From assembly GCA_910574015.1 (NCBI GenBank), contig CAJSYQ010000023.1, forward strand, positions 1 through 59,834: DNA of 59,834 nucleotides, given 5' to 3'. This stretch comes from Eubacteriaceae bacterium. Lineage in GTDB: Bacteria > Bacillota > Clostridia > Lachnospirales > Lachnospiraceae. Of this stretch, positions 1 through 7,641 are shown in pieces. A model generated the notes under the pieces. That model saw only the letters and a list, made by a program, of their open reading frames with translations, did no database searches and had not been told where the DNA came from. Made by a program: the position numbers and the translations under genes. The first letter of the stretch is position 1. Each line of letters starts with the position of its first letter.

Positions 1-114
1 ATAATGTCAGACCGATGCCTAATCATTATACAGCTTAAACAATGAGAGGGAGAAGTCCCAACTGGCTGTTGGGTACTGAAACCCTACACTTATATATTAG
101 GAGGAGATAGACTT

Positions 115-336
115 ATGTCATTACAGGAAAAGATAGAATTACTAGAGGAAATTATGGATGTAGAGGAAGGCACTCTGGCAGAAGATACAATTTTAGATGA
201 GGTGGAGGAATGGGATTCTCTCAGTACACTTTCTCTAACGGTTGAGATGAAAAAACGATATGAACTAAAACTCACGACAGAGACAATAAAAGGCTTTAAA
301 ACGGTGGGCGATGTCTGCCAGTTTATTCCTGATTAG
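115..336 (+). CDS. Acyl carrier protein (ACP 1)
   Basis: A 73-residue acidic helical protein of carrier size. The motif E-W-D-S-L-S near residue 33 carries the serine expected to receive 4'-phosphopantetheine from a PPTase. It would hold an acyl chain in the cytoplasm for the ketosynthase encoded 11 bases downstream. The ATG follows AGGAGGAGATAGACTT, a strong ribosome site. It is the first gene of the long locus, and it differs from the housekeeping ACP of fatty-acid synthesis in context: it sits with two more ACP-like and two DltC-like carriers. The role as a carrier is clear from motif and size; which acyl group it carries is not visible. Confidence 0.85.
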   Translation: MSLQEKIELLEEIMDVEEGTLAEDTILDEVEEWDSLSTLSLTVEMKKRYELKLTTETIKGFKTVGDVCQFIPD

Positions 337-347
337 GAGGGAGACGA

Positions 348-1361
348 ATGCAAGGGGAAATTGAACATATCAGCATAGAGGGAATCATATCAGCTGTGCC
401 GGAAAATGAAGTTTGCAATGATGATTATGTTGCAAAGATAGAAAATAGAAGAGTAAAAAAACAAATTTTACTGACCGGCATTGACCGGCGCAGGGTAACA
501 ATAGGAGAACAAAAGGCTTCTGATTTGGCAGTTGTAGCGGCAGACCGGCTGTTAAATCACCTGAAATGGGAACGCAGTGAAATTGATGTGATTATTTTTG
601 TAACGCAGTCACCTGATCTGGTTAGACCATCAACCGCTTTTTTGATTCAGGATCGTCTTGGAATCAGCAAAGATTGTATGGTATATGATATAAATCAGGG
701 CTGTGCTGGTTATATAGTAGGACTTACAACGATCTGCAGCATCTTGCAGGTAACGCGGGGAAAAGGCCTGTTGTTAGTGGGAGAGAGCAATGCCATTGAT
801 GGTGAAGAGGTTGATAGAAATGCGCTTCTGGAAGGAGATGCGGCGGCAGCGACAGCCCTACAGTATCAGGAAGATACTACTCCTATGAAATTCATTAATC
901 ATTGCGATGGTTCTCGGGCAAATTATTTATATAAGACACTTAATAATTTTGCTTATATGGATGGAAATGCCGTACTCTTATTTGGATTGAGTGATGTAGC
1001 AGATTCTGTGAAAAAATTTATAAGTGACAACGGTATGGATGTTGCCGACATCGATTATTATGTGTTCCATCAGGCACAGAAAATGATTGTAGATGGCATT
1101 GCACAGGAAGTCGGGATACCAGAGGATCGGTGTTTAAATTCGTGCCAGTTGTTTGGGAATACATCTTCGGCATCCGTTCCCCTTACAATCTGTCTGGGAA
1201 AAGAGAAACGCAAGCTTACTGGCAGAAAGAAGCTTCTTCTATGTGGCTACGGCATAGGGCTTACATGGGGGATTATTATGCTGGATATGGATATGGATGT
1301 AGTTTTCCCCATAATGGAGAGCAATTATACATTTGAGGATAGAAAAAAATTTTATTTATAA
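348..1361 (+). CDS. 3-oxoacyl-ACP synthase III family ketosynthase (KAS III 1)
   Basis: 337 residues, the usual KAS III (FabH) length, with the thiolase fold signature. The catalytic triad is complete: Cys119 in Q-G-C-A-G, His241 in Y-V-F-H-Q and Asn271 in F-G-N-T-S-S. Such enzymes condense an acyl donor with a malonyl-ACP by decarboxylation, or transfer acyl groups. The gene sits between two carrier genes with 11-13 base gaps, so the partners are probably ACP 1 and ACP 2. The clustering with a discrete reductase suggests formation of a short 3-oxoacyl then 3-hydroxyacyl group rather than initiation of bulk fatty-acid synthesis. Substrate is inferred only from context. The start is the ATG after GGAGGGAGACGA. 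Confidence 0.88.
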   Translation: MQGEIEHISIEGIISAVPENEVCNDDYVAKIENRRVKKQILLTGIDRRRVTIGEQKASDLAVVAADRLLNHLKWERSEIDVIIFVTQSPDLVRPSTAFLIQDRLGISKDCMVYDINQGCAGYIVGLTTICSILQVTRGKGLLLVGESNAIDGEEVDRNALLEGDAAAATALQYQEDTTPMKFINHCDGSRANYLYKTLNNFAYMDGNAVLLFGLSDVADSVKKFISDNGMDVADIDYYVFHQAQKMIVDGIAQEVGIPEDRCLNSCQLFGNTSSASVPLTICLGKEKRKLTGRKKLLLCGYGIGLTWGIIMLDMDMDVVFPIMESNYTFEDRKKFYL

Positions 1362-1374
1362 GGAGGAAGAAAAA

Positions 1375-1596
1375 ATGACGAGGGAAGAAAAAATTGAAAT
1401 TATAGCTGATATACTGGAAATAGAACTGGAGGAAGTAACAGAAGAGGCAGTACTTGCTGATTTTGACACTTGGGATTCCGTTGCAGTTCTTGGTGTTATC
1501 TCTGCTGTGAGTGAGGCCACAGGCAGGTATCTCCATGCGGAAGAAATTCTTCAATTAAGTACAATAGGTGACTTGTTCAGAATTTTAGAACCTTAA
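1375..1596 (+). CDS. Acyl carrier protein (ACP 2)
   Basis: 73 residues with the phosphopantetheine-attachment motif T-W-D-S-V near residue 36. I place the start at the ATG at 1375, directly behind AGGAGGAAGAAAAA; a longer reading frame upstream (from 1333) runs back into the end of the ketosynthase gene and has no ribosome site. It lies between KAS III 1 and the SDR, as expected for the carrier on which a 3-oxoacyl group is reduced. It is diverged from ACP 1 outside the motif, so it is a separate carrier and not a recent duplicate. Confidence 0.85.
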   Translation: MTREEKIEIIADILEIELEEVTEEAVLADFDTWDSVAVLGVISAVSEATGRYLHAEEILQLSTIGDLFRILEP

Positions 1597-1616
1597 TAAA
1601 TAGTACGAGGTAGGAT

Positions 1617-2375
1617 ATGGGAAAAAATTATCTGGTTGTGGGTGCTTCATCAGGCATAGGCAAGGCTTGTGTTGATAAGCTATCAGACGAAGCAGACAAT
1701 ATTATTATAGCTGCAAGGAGCAAAGATAAATTAAATGAAATAAAAGAGCAGTATGAAGGAAAGTTAAATATTTACCCCGTTTCTTGTGATGTAACTGATC
1801 TGGAGCATATAAATACAATTCTTGAAACGTGTAAGGTTAAGGACATAAAATTAAACGGAATGGTGTATTCTGCCGGAATGGACGGAACATGGCCAATCAA
1901 GGTAAATAATACTGTTTTAATGCAGGAAATGATGAAGGTAAACTGCTTTGCTTTTGTGGAACTTGCAAAAAATTTTTACAGTAAAAGATTTTCACAGGAC
2001 GGGGCATCCATCGTTGCCATTTCTTCTATTGCCAGTCTAACGAATGAGGTTGGAATGTCTTCATATTGTGCGTCAAAAGCGGCCTTAAATTCTTACATAA
2101 AGACGATGGCGAAGGAATTTTTACGCCGAAGGATTCGGGTAAATGCCGTCTTACCAGCCGGAGTAAGTACGCCAATGGCGGAAGAGAAAGGGAAATTGCT
2201 GTCAGGATTGGCGTCGGCAGAATCTGTCGGTCAGTCGAAGGCTTTTTCTGATCCGCAGCCCCTTGGGACAATCCCTGCAGATATAATTGCTGCTCAGGTG
2301 GCTTTTTTGGTGTCAGAGCATGCGGGATATACAACAGGTGAATTGTTGACGATTGGTGCTGGCCGGGCATATTGA
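1617..2375 (+). CDS. SDR-family oxidoreductase, 3-oxoacyl-ACP reductase-like
   Basis: 252 residues, a classical short-chain dehydrogenase/reductase. The N-terminus has the NAD(P)-binding glycine motif G-A-S-S-G-I-G; the catalytic Ser is in A-I-S-S-I and the Y-x3-K pair in S-S-Y-C-A-S-K. It ends with the family's G-x-x-x-x-x-G-G-like tail (T-I-G-A-G). In this position it most likely reduces the 3-oxoacyl product of the neighbouring ketosynthase on ACP, as FabG does; action on a sugar is the main alternative. The stop codon overlaps possible starts of the next gene, indicating translational coupling. Confidence 0.85.
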   Translation: MGKNYLVVGASSGIGKACVDKLSDEADNIIIAARSKDKLNEIKEQYEGKLNIYPVSCDVTDLEHINTILETCKVKDIKLNGMVYSAGMDGTWPIKVNNTVLMQEMMKVNCFAFVELAKNFYSKRFSQDGASIVAISSIASLTNEVGMSSYCASKAALNSYIKTMAKEFLRRRIRVNAVLPAGVSTPMAEEKGKLLSGLASAESVGQSKAFSDPQPLGTIPADIIAAQVAFLVSEHAGYTTGELLTIGAGRAY

Positions 2376-2392
2376 TGGAGAGGAAACATAAT

Positions 2393-3181
2393 ATGAAAAT
2401 CAAGGAAATTAGTCAGAAAGTTAGAAAGATTAGAACAGACAATGGGGCATTGATTACAAATATTAATTGGTCCAATCTGGATCTGGGAGAAGAAGTGGCG
2501 GTGTTTGACAGTCAGAAAGGCATTGCTTTTCTTGTTCCGGAAACGAATAAAACAAAAGTATATTATGCCGCGGCGTGTGAAGAGGAAATAACGGAACTGC
2601 TTTTGAAGGTTCCGGCGGGGGTTGTTTTAGAATACTTTTATAGAAGTGAAAATGAAATGGGAACTATTTTTGAACGTGCCGGGTTTTCTCACTATGCCAA
2701 CTATTTTCGTGTAACAACAATCTATGAGGTAAATCCTTTTGGCAATGAAACAGGCAAAAGAAAACTGCTGAATGAATTGTATGATCCGGAATGTGGCGAG
2801 TACCCCATATTGGAAGATGCTGAGGAGCTGGATCAATTGACGCGGCGTAAATTCGATCCTTTAACCGACGATGTGTTTTCAATTGATGAGTGGCAGGATA
2901 TTATCAGGAAAAAAGAATGCCTGGTGATCAAAGAGAATGGGAGAATAGTCACTTATTATGTGTGGCGATTAGAAGGGCGGAAATTGTACAGTAACATGTC
3001 ACTAAATCTGGGACCGGCTAATTATATTTATAATCTGGAACGCCGGGTATTTGACCTCATGTGGAAGGAAGGAATAAGGGTTAGCTATGCATGGTTAAAT
3101 GAAGGAAATGGCAGAGTATTGACGAAAAGCAGTCTGACGAAAAAAGCCGGTGATTTATATGATGCTATATATATAAAGTGA
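2393..3181 (+). CDS. GNAT-like acyltransferase (first copy)
   Basis: About 263 residues. The second half shows a GNAT-like pattern: a strand segment ending K-E-N-G-R-I-V-T-Y-Y, a strand around S-N-M-S-L-N-L and a helix leading to V-S-Y-A-W-L-N-E-G-N, comparable to the better-conserved copy at 9194-10006. It would transfer an acyl group from a carrier or CoA to an amine. The reading frame is open from 2372, overlapping the reductase stop, but the only good ribosome site (GGAGAGG) precedes the ATG at 2393, which I prefer. The family assignment is moderate because the acetyl-CoA loop is not crisp. Being enclosed by carrier genes, it is the likely off-loading enzyme of this part of the operon. 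Confidence 0.6.
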   Translation: MKIKEISQKVRKIRTDNGALITNINWSNLDLGEEVAVFDSQKGIAFLVPETNKTKVYYAAACEEEITELLLKVPAGVVLEYFYRSENEMGTIFERAGFSHYANYFRVTTIYEVNPFGNETGKRKLLNELYDPECGEYPILEDAEELDQLTRRKFDPLTDDVFSIDEWQDIIRKKECLVIKENGRIVTYYVWRLEGRKLYSNMSLNLGPANYIYNLERRVFDLMWKEGIRVSYAWLNEGNGRVLTKSSLTKKAGDLYDAIYIK

Positions 3182-3209
3182 TGGAGGATGAGAAAGGAGG
3201 ATTTTTACC

Positions 3210-3428
3210 ATGACGATGGAAGATAAAATTAAAATGATGGAAGAAATGATGGATTTGGACGAGGGTATCTTAAAACCGGAAACAGTTTTAGAAGAAATCG
3301 AAGAATATGATTCTTTCTTTAAGCTGTATCTTACTACTTATGTCAAAAAAAATCTGGACAAGAGGCTTACTGTTGCCGAACTCGAAAGCTTTTGTACGGT
3401 TCAGGATATCTGCGAATATTTAGGGTAA
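3210..3428 (+). CDS. Acyl carrier protein (ACP 3)
   Basis: 72 residues, with E-Y-D-S-F-F near residue 33 as the phosphopantetheine site. It resembles ACP 1 more than the other carriers (shared E-x-M-D-x-x-E-G-x-L opening). The start ATG follows AAAGGAGGATTTTTACC. A second carrier of another type follows 25 bases later, so two consecutive genes each make a carrier, a pattern more typical of specialised acyl assembly than of primary metabolism. Confidence 0.82.
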   Translation: MTMEDKIKMMEEMMDLDEGILKPETVLEEIEEYDSFFKLYLTTYVKKNLDKRLTVAELESFCTVQDICEYLG

Positions 3429-3453
3429 AACGAGAAGAGAGGAGGCGGCAGCC

Positions 3454-3687
3454 GTGAGAGATAAAATTCTTAGTATATTAAAGGGAATTCGTCCGGAGTT
3501 TGACTTTGAGGGAAGCGATGATTTTGTAGAGGACGGATATCTGGATTCCTTTGATGTGATCGAACTGATTTCCTGTATTGAAAAGGAATTGGGTGTGGTA
3601 ATTGATGGTCTTGATATTTTGCCAGATAATTTTAAAAATCTGGACGCAATAGTGACGACGATTAAAAGGAATGGTGGAACAGAATGA
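3454..3687 (+). CDS. DltC-like peptidyl/acyl carrier protein (PCP 1)
   Basis: 77 residues. The opening D-K-I-L-x-I-L-K and the motif G-Y-L-D-S-F-D carry the phosphopantetheine serine in the D-S-F form typical of DltC-type carriers loaded by stand-alone adenylating enzymes. It is closely similar to the carrier at 5812-6045 (shared R-P-E-F-D-F and Y-L-D-S-F-D). The start is a GTG with GGAGG about ten bases upstream. Its last four bases overlap the next ketosynthase (ATGA), so the two are coupled. I infer that it is aminoacylated by one of the two DltA-like enzymes downstream. Confidence 0.8.
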   Translation: MRDKILSILKGIRPEFDFEGSDDFVEDGYLDSFDVIELISCIEKELGVVIDGLDILPDNFKNLDAIVTTIKRNGGTE

Positions 3688-4751
3688 AAGCTGTCTGGAA
3701 GGGAAAAAAAATTTCCGGAATTTTAACGATTCTTCCGGAGAATGAATACTCTTTTGAGGATACAATCCTGGCGGAAAGTATGAACCGTGTACGCCGTCTA
3801 AAAAAAATTATGGGATTTGATAAGCGCCGTCGGGTGAAAGCAGAGACAAATTCATCGGATCTTTATAAATTCGGTCTTTCTTATATGATGGAGCATGAAT
3901 TGATTAAGAAAGAAGAAATTGGCGCCATTGTGGTAGTAACCTTGACCCAGGACTATCTTTCTCCGCAGATCAGCCATATACTTCATGGGGAGTTTCATCT
4001 TTCTGAGGACACAGTCTGTGTTGATATTGCACAGGGCTGTGCTGGTTACATTGTTGGTCTTTCACAGGCTTTTATGCTTCTTAACCATATGAAGGATAAA
4101 AAGATTCTGCTGTTTACGGGAGATATACTCAATCGTAAATATTCACAGGAAGAAAAGACGTCGGAACCTTCCTTTGGAGGAGACGCGGTTTCCGTCACAG
4201 TTATCGAAAATGATGATTCTTTTTCTGATATTTATTTTCGGTATTATGCAGACGGGGCACGAGGCATGAATTTGATCATGCCGGCAGGAGGATTTAAGCA
4301 TCCAGTATATTCTCCAGAAGATGTCTATGTGACGTTAGAGGATGGAAGAACCGGAAATGGAATGGGTATATGGATGGATGGTTCCTGGGTGTTTAACTTT
4401 ATCGTAAAAGATGTTCCTCCGCTGATTGAAGAGATATTACAGGATGCTCATGTACAGAAACAGGATATTGCCTATTTCTTTTTCCATCAGCCCAATCGCT
4501 ATATTCTTGAAAAACTGGCGGATCGAATGGAGGTTCCAAGGGAGAAGCTTCCGATGGATATCGTGGAGAAATACGGGAACTCCAATTCTTCAACAGTTCC
4601 CATGGTAATTACTGAAAACGCTTCTCAGGAAATGTTGGAATCCAGGCGGCTTGTCTGCCTTTCCGGTTTTGGTTCAGGACTTACCTGGGCAGCCCTGGTG
4701 ATGGAAATGGGAGAATTGGATTTTTGCCAGATGATTGAGTCAGTTTATTGA
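3684..4751 (+). CDS. 3-oxoacyl-ACP synthase III family ketosynthase (KAS III 2)
   Basis: 355 residues with a complete C-H-N triad: Cys119 in Q-G-C-A-G, His268 in F-F-F-H-Q and Asn299 in Y-G-N-S-N. The gene overlaps PCP 1 by four bases, and the next gene is a paralogue with a damaged triad, 12 bases away. The two share the opening P-E-N-x-Y-S-F-E-D and the spacing of all active-site segments, so they arose by duplication. A heterodimer of an active and an inactive ketosynthase, as in type II polyketide systems, is one possible arrangement; two separate homodimers is the other. Confidence 0.85.
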   Translation: MKAVWKGKKISGILTILPENEYSFEDTILAESMNRVRRLKKIMGFDKRRRVKAETNSSDLYKFGLSYMMEHELIKKEEIGAIVVVTLTQDYLSPQISHILHGEFHLSEDTVCVDIAQGCAGYIVGLSQAFMLLNHMKDKKILLFTGDILNRKYSQEEKTSEPSFGGDAVSVTVIENDDSFSDIYFRYYADGARGMNLIMPAGGFKHPVYSPEDVYVTLEDGRTGNGMGIWMDGSWVFNFIVKDVPPLIEEILQDAHVQKQDIAYFFFHQPNRYILEKLADRMEVPREKLPMDIVEKYGNSNSSTVPMVITENASQEMLESRRLVCLSGFGSGLTWAALVMEMGELDFCQMIESVY

Positions 4752-4763
4752 GAGAGGTGTTTT

Positions 4764-5798
4764 ATGGAAACGACATTTTATAATAAAAGAATAGCTGGTA
4801 TTCTTGGCATTCTTCCGGAAAATACATATTCCTTTGAAGATGAAGTGAGGGATGGAGGCAGCGTCCGCAATCAGAAAATCAAGAGGAATATGGGGTATGG
4901 AAAGCGATATCGTGCCAAAAAGGATACAACGACAGCACAGCTCTGCATCAAAGGGTTACAATACCTGTTAGAAAAAGCTTATATAAAAATCGAGGAAATT
5001 GGAGCTATTCTGGTAACCTCTTTTACCCCGGATTATTTTGTGCCTCAGATTTCAAACCTGATCCAGGGGGAATTCAATATTCCGATTGATGTCTTTGCCG
5101 TGGATTACTGGGCGGGATGTTCCGGTTATATTAAAGGATTGATGAACGCATTTATGCTGCTGGAATCATGGGAGGAGGACAAAAAGGTTCTGCTGTTTTC
5201 TGGTGATGTGATAAACCGGACGCAGTCAGAAAAGGAAATTTACGATACTCCCCCCTATGGAGGCGATGCAGCAAGCATTACTATATTGGAAAACACACAA
5301 TATGATTGTGAAATTCCCTATATGCTGAAAACAAATGGTGAGGTAAAGGACTTATTATCTTTTAAGCAGGGGGCATTTGCGGATATTTTCCATGAACAAA
5401 AGAATATTTGGATACCTGCCGATGTAAATGGATCCTTTCGATTTTATCAAATGTGTGTTCCAGATATTATGAAACAGATAGTTGCGTATGCAGACTGCAG
5501 CATGGATGAGATAGAACATTTTTTCTTTCTTCAGGCAAATAAGCTCAGTGCGCAGAAATTTGCAGACAAATTGGGACTTGATAGAAATAAAGTGTCCATG
5601 GATCTGGTGGAAAAATATGGAGATTTGAGCGCCACGCTGAATCCAGTCAGTATTGTTGATTTTTACGGGAAAAAATTGCTGGAGAAAGAAAATCATTTTG
5701 TGTCCATCTGTGGGTATGGTCTCGGTGCAGAATGGGGTGCTGCATTGGTGAACCTGGGAAATTTAATTTGCTGTGAAAATATTGTAACAGATTTATAG
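4764..5798 (+). CDS. KAS III-like protein with incomplete catalytic triad (KAS III 3)
   Basis: 344 residues, a paralogue of the gene before it. It keeps the nucleophile Cys119 (A-G-C-S-G) but the catalytic His is Leu256 (F-F-F-L-Q) and the catalytic Asn is Asp287 (K-Y-G-D-L). In FabH-type enzymes His and Asn support decarboxylation of malonyl-ACP, so this protein is not expected to condense by the normal route. A remaining Cys is enough for acyl-enzyme formation, as in KAS III-fold acyltransferases, or the protein may be a partner subunit for KAS III 2. The frame is intact and codon use matches the neighbours, so this is not a decaying gene. Confidence 0.8.
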   Translation: METTFYNKRIAGILGILPENTYSFEDEVRDGGSVRNQKIKRNMGYGKRYRAKKDTTTAQLCIKGLQYLLEKAYIKIEEIGAILVTSFTPDYFVPQISNLIQGEFNIPIDVFAVDYWAGCSGYIKGLMNAFMLLESWEEDKKVLLFSGDVINRTQSEKEIYDTPPYGGDAASITILENTQYDCEIPYMLKTNGEVKDLLSFKQGAFADIFHEQKNIWIPADVNGSFRFYQMCVPDIMKQIVAYADCSMDEIEHFFFLQANKLSAQKFADKLGLDRNKVSMDLVEKYGDLSATLNPVSIVDFYGKKLLEKENHFVSICGYGLGAEWGAALVNLGNLICCENIVTDL

Positions 5799-5811
5799 AA
5801 TGGAGAGCTTT

Positions 5812-6045
5812 ATGGATAAGATTTTGAATTGTTTAACGGAACTGCGGCCAGAATTTGATTTTACAAAGAGTAATAATTTTATTGAGGATAATTATCTGGA
5901 TTCTTTTGATATAACGACGCTGGTGACAGATTTAGAAGAAGAATTTGGATGTATTATTGATGGTGTGAATGTGCGTGCTGAAAACTTTGTGTCAGTAGAG
6001 GCAATTGCAGAATTGGTGAGAATAAGCGGAGGAACACTTGAGTGA
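5812..6045 (+). CDS. DltC-like peptidyl/acyl carrier protein (PCP 2)
   Basis: 77 residues from the preferred ATG at 5812, which follows TGGAGAG; an in-frame ATG at 5800 has no ribosome site of its own and would add M-E-S-F. The motif N-Y-L-D-S-F-D carries the phosphopantetheine serine. It is the sister of PCP 1. Two such carriers match in number the two adenylating enzymes that follow directly, suggesting one pair each. Confidence 0.8.
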   Translation: MDKILNCLTELRPEFDFTKSNNFIEDNYLDSFDITTLVTDLEEEFGCIIDGVNVRAENFVSVEAIAELVRISGGTLE

Positions 6046-6082
6046 ATAAAAAACAAATACGATTGGAGAGGAGAAACTCAGT

Positions 6083-7609
6083 ATGATGAATTCTGTTTTG
6101 GATTATATCGGTCAGGCAGTATTGAAGTCACCGGATAAACAGGCAGTTCAGGATGGCGAGGTTTCTTATACATATCAGGAGCTACAGAAAAGAGCTTTGC
6201 AGCTTGCCAGGATGATAAAGGATAAAGAAGCTGCTGCTAAGAAACCAATACTGATCTATCTGCCAAAATCAAGTGACAGTATAGCTGCATTTTTGGGGAC
6301 ATTATATAGTGGTAATTTTTATACCCCGACAGATGTTAAATTCCCATTTGAGAAGGTAAATACCATTATTACATGCTTACAGCCCAGACTTATTGTATCC
6401 TGTCATAGTGTGGCAGAAAAATTGATATCAAACGGAATACCCGAAGAGCAGTTTATCTATATGGATGACATTACAGATGATTCTGCCATGGCAGATCCAG
6501 AGGTGTTGACAGAACGCATTATTGATTGTGATCTTGCCTATGTGCTCTTTACTTCTGGATCTACGGGAGTGCCAAAGGGAGTTGGTATCACTCATCGCAG
6601 TATTATTGATTTTGCAGATTGGGCCAAGGAGACGTTTTCTATCTCAAGTGAGGAAAGAATTGCCAATCAGACGCCATTGTATTTTGATATGTCTGTGCTG
6701 GATATATATTTGACATTCAGTGCAGGTGCATCCTTATATATTGTGCCGGAATCAACCTTTTCCTTTCCTATTGAGATATTGGAATATATTAAACATAACA
6801 AGATTTCTTTTATCTGCTGGGTTCCCACAGTATTCAAAAGCATTGCAAACGGGGATTTATTACCAAAGGTGGATTGCAGCTGTCTGAAACATATATTTTT
6901 TGCCGGTGAAGTGATGCCGAATAAGGTATTAAATTATTTTAGAAGAAATCTGCCGGATGCGCAGTATGCCGATCTGTTTGGCCCAACAGAAATAACGGAT
7001 ATTTGTACTTATTATGTTGTGAACCGTGAATTTGCAGATAATGATCCACTGCCTATCGGGCGTCCCTGCAGGAATATTGATGCCTTTATCCTGTCCTCCG
7101 AGGACGAACTGATTGAAGAGGAAGGAAGAATTGGCGAACTCTGTATTCGGGGTACCTGTCTTGCTATGGGATATTATAATAACCCGGAAATGACAAGGAA
7201 GGTATTTGTTCAGAATCCATTAAACCGCTTATTTGAAGAGAAAATCTATCGAACAGGCGACCTTGTACATTATAATGGATACGGTGAATTCGAGTACGAC
7301 GGCAGGAAAGATTTTCAGATCAAACATCTGGGATACCGCATTGAGCTCGGGGAGATAGAGACTGCTGTGCTGGCGCTGCCAGGTATTCATAACGGCTGCG
7401 TGTTATATGATGATGGGAAAAAGGAAATCGTTCTTTTTTATCACGGTGAGAAAACTGCGGATAAGGGATATATCCGCCGGCAATTGATTGATATTCTTCC
7501 CAAATATATGCTGCCGACAGTTTTTATCTGTCTGAATGAATTACCCTATAATGATAACGGCAAGATTGATCGCAAAAGATTGAAAGAAGAATATATCATT
7601 AGAAACTAA
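6083..7609 (+). CDS. Stand-alone adenylation (AMP-forming) enzyme, DltA-like (1)
   Basis: 508 residues, the size of DltA and free-standing NRPS adenylation domains. The core motifs are all present: phosphate loop F-T-S-G-S-T-G-V-P-K-G near residue 157, Y-F-D-M-S-V-x-D with the Asp that usually holds the substrate amino group, F-G-P-T-E, Y-R-T-G-D, G-R-K-D-F-Q-I-K, and the C-terminal N-D-N-G-K-I-D-R with the catalytic Lys. It should activate an amino acid with ATP and load it onto a carrier, probably PCP 1 or PCP 2. Dlt operon companions (dltB, dltD) are absent, so D-alanylation of teichoic acid is unlikely. The amino acid used cannot be read reliably by eye. Confidence 0.85.
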   Translation: MMNSVLDYIGQAVLKSPDKQAVQDGEVSYTYQELQKRALQLARMIKDKEAAAKKPILIYLPKSSDSIAAFLGTLYSGNFYTPTDVKFPFEKVNTIITCLQPRLIVSCHSVAEKLISNGIPEEQFIYMDDITDDSAMADPEVLTERIIDCDLAYVLFTSGSTGVPKGVGITHRSIIDFADWAKETFSISSEERIANQTPLYFDMSVLDIYLTFSAGASLYIVPESTFSFPIEILEYIKHNKISFICWVPTVFKSIANGDLLPKVDCSCLKHIFFAGEVMPNKVLNYFRRNLPDAQYADLFGPTEITDICTYYVVNREFADNDPLPIGRPCRNIDAFILSSEDELIEEEGRIGELCIRGTCLAMGYYNNPEMTRKVFVQNPLNRLFEEKIYRTGDLVHYNGYGEFEYDGRKDFQIKHLGYRIELGEIETAVLALPGIHNGCVLYDDGKKEIVLFYHGEKTADKGYIRRQLIDILPKYMLPTVFICLNELPYNDNGKIDRKRLKEEYIIRN

Positions 7610-7641
7610 AAACGTAGTGGAAACAGATAGGAGGAATAAAC

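Noticed and set aside
1-114. Upstream gene end at the left edge
   Set aside because: The first 114 bases hold no convincing coding sequence; they look like a leader with a ribosome site for the first carrier gene.
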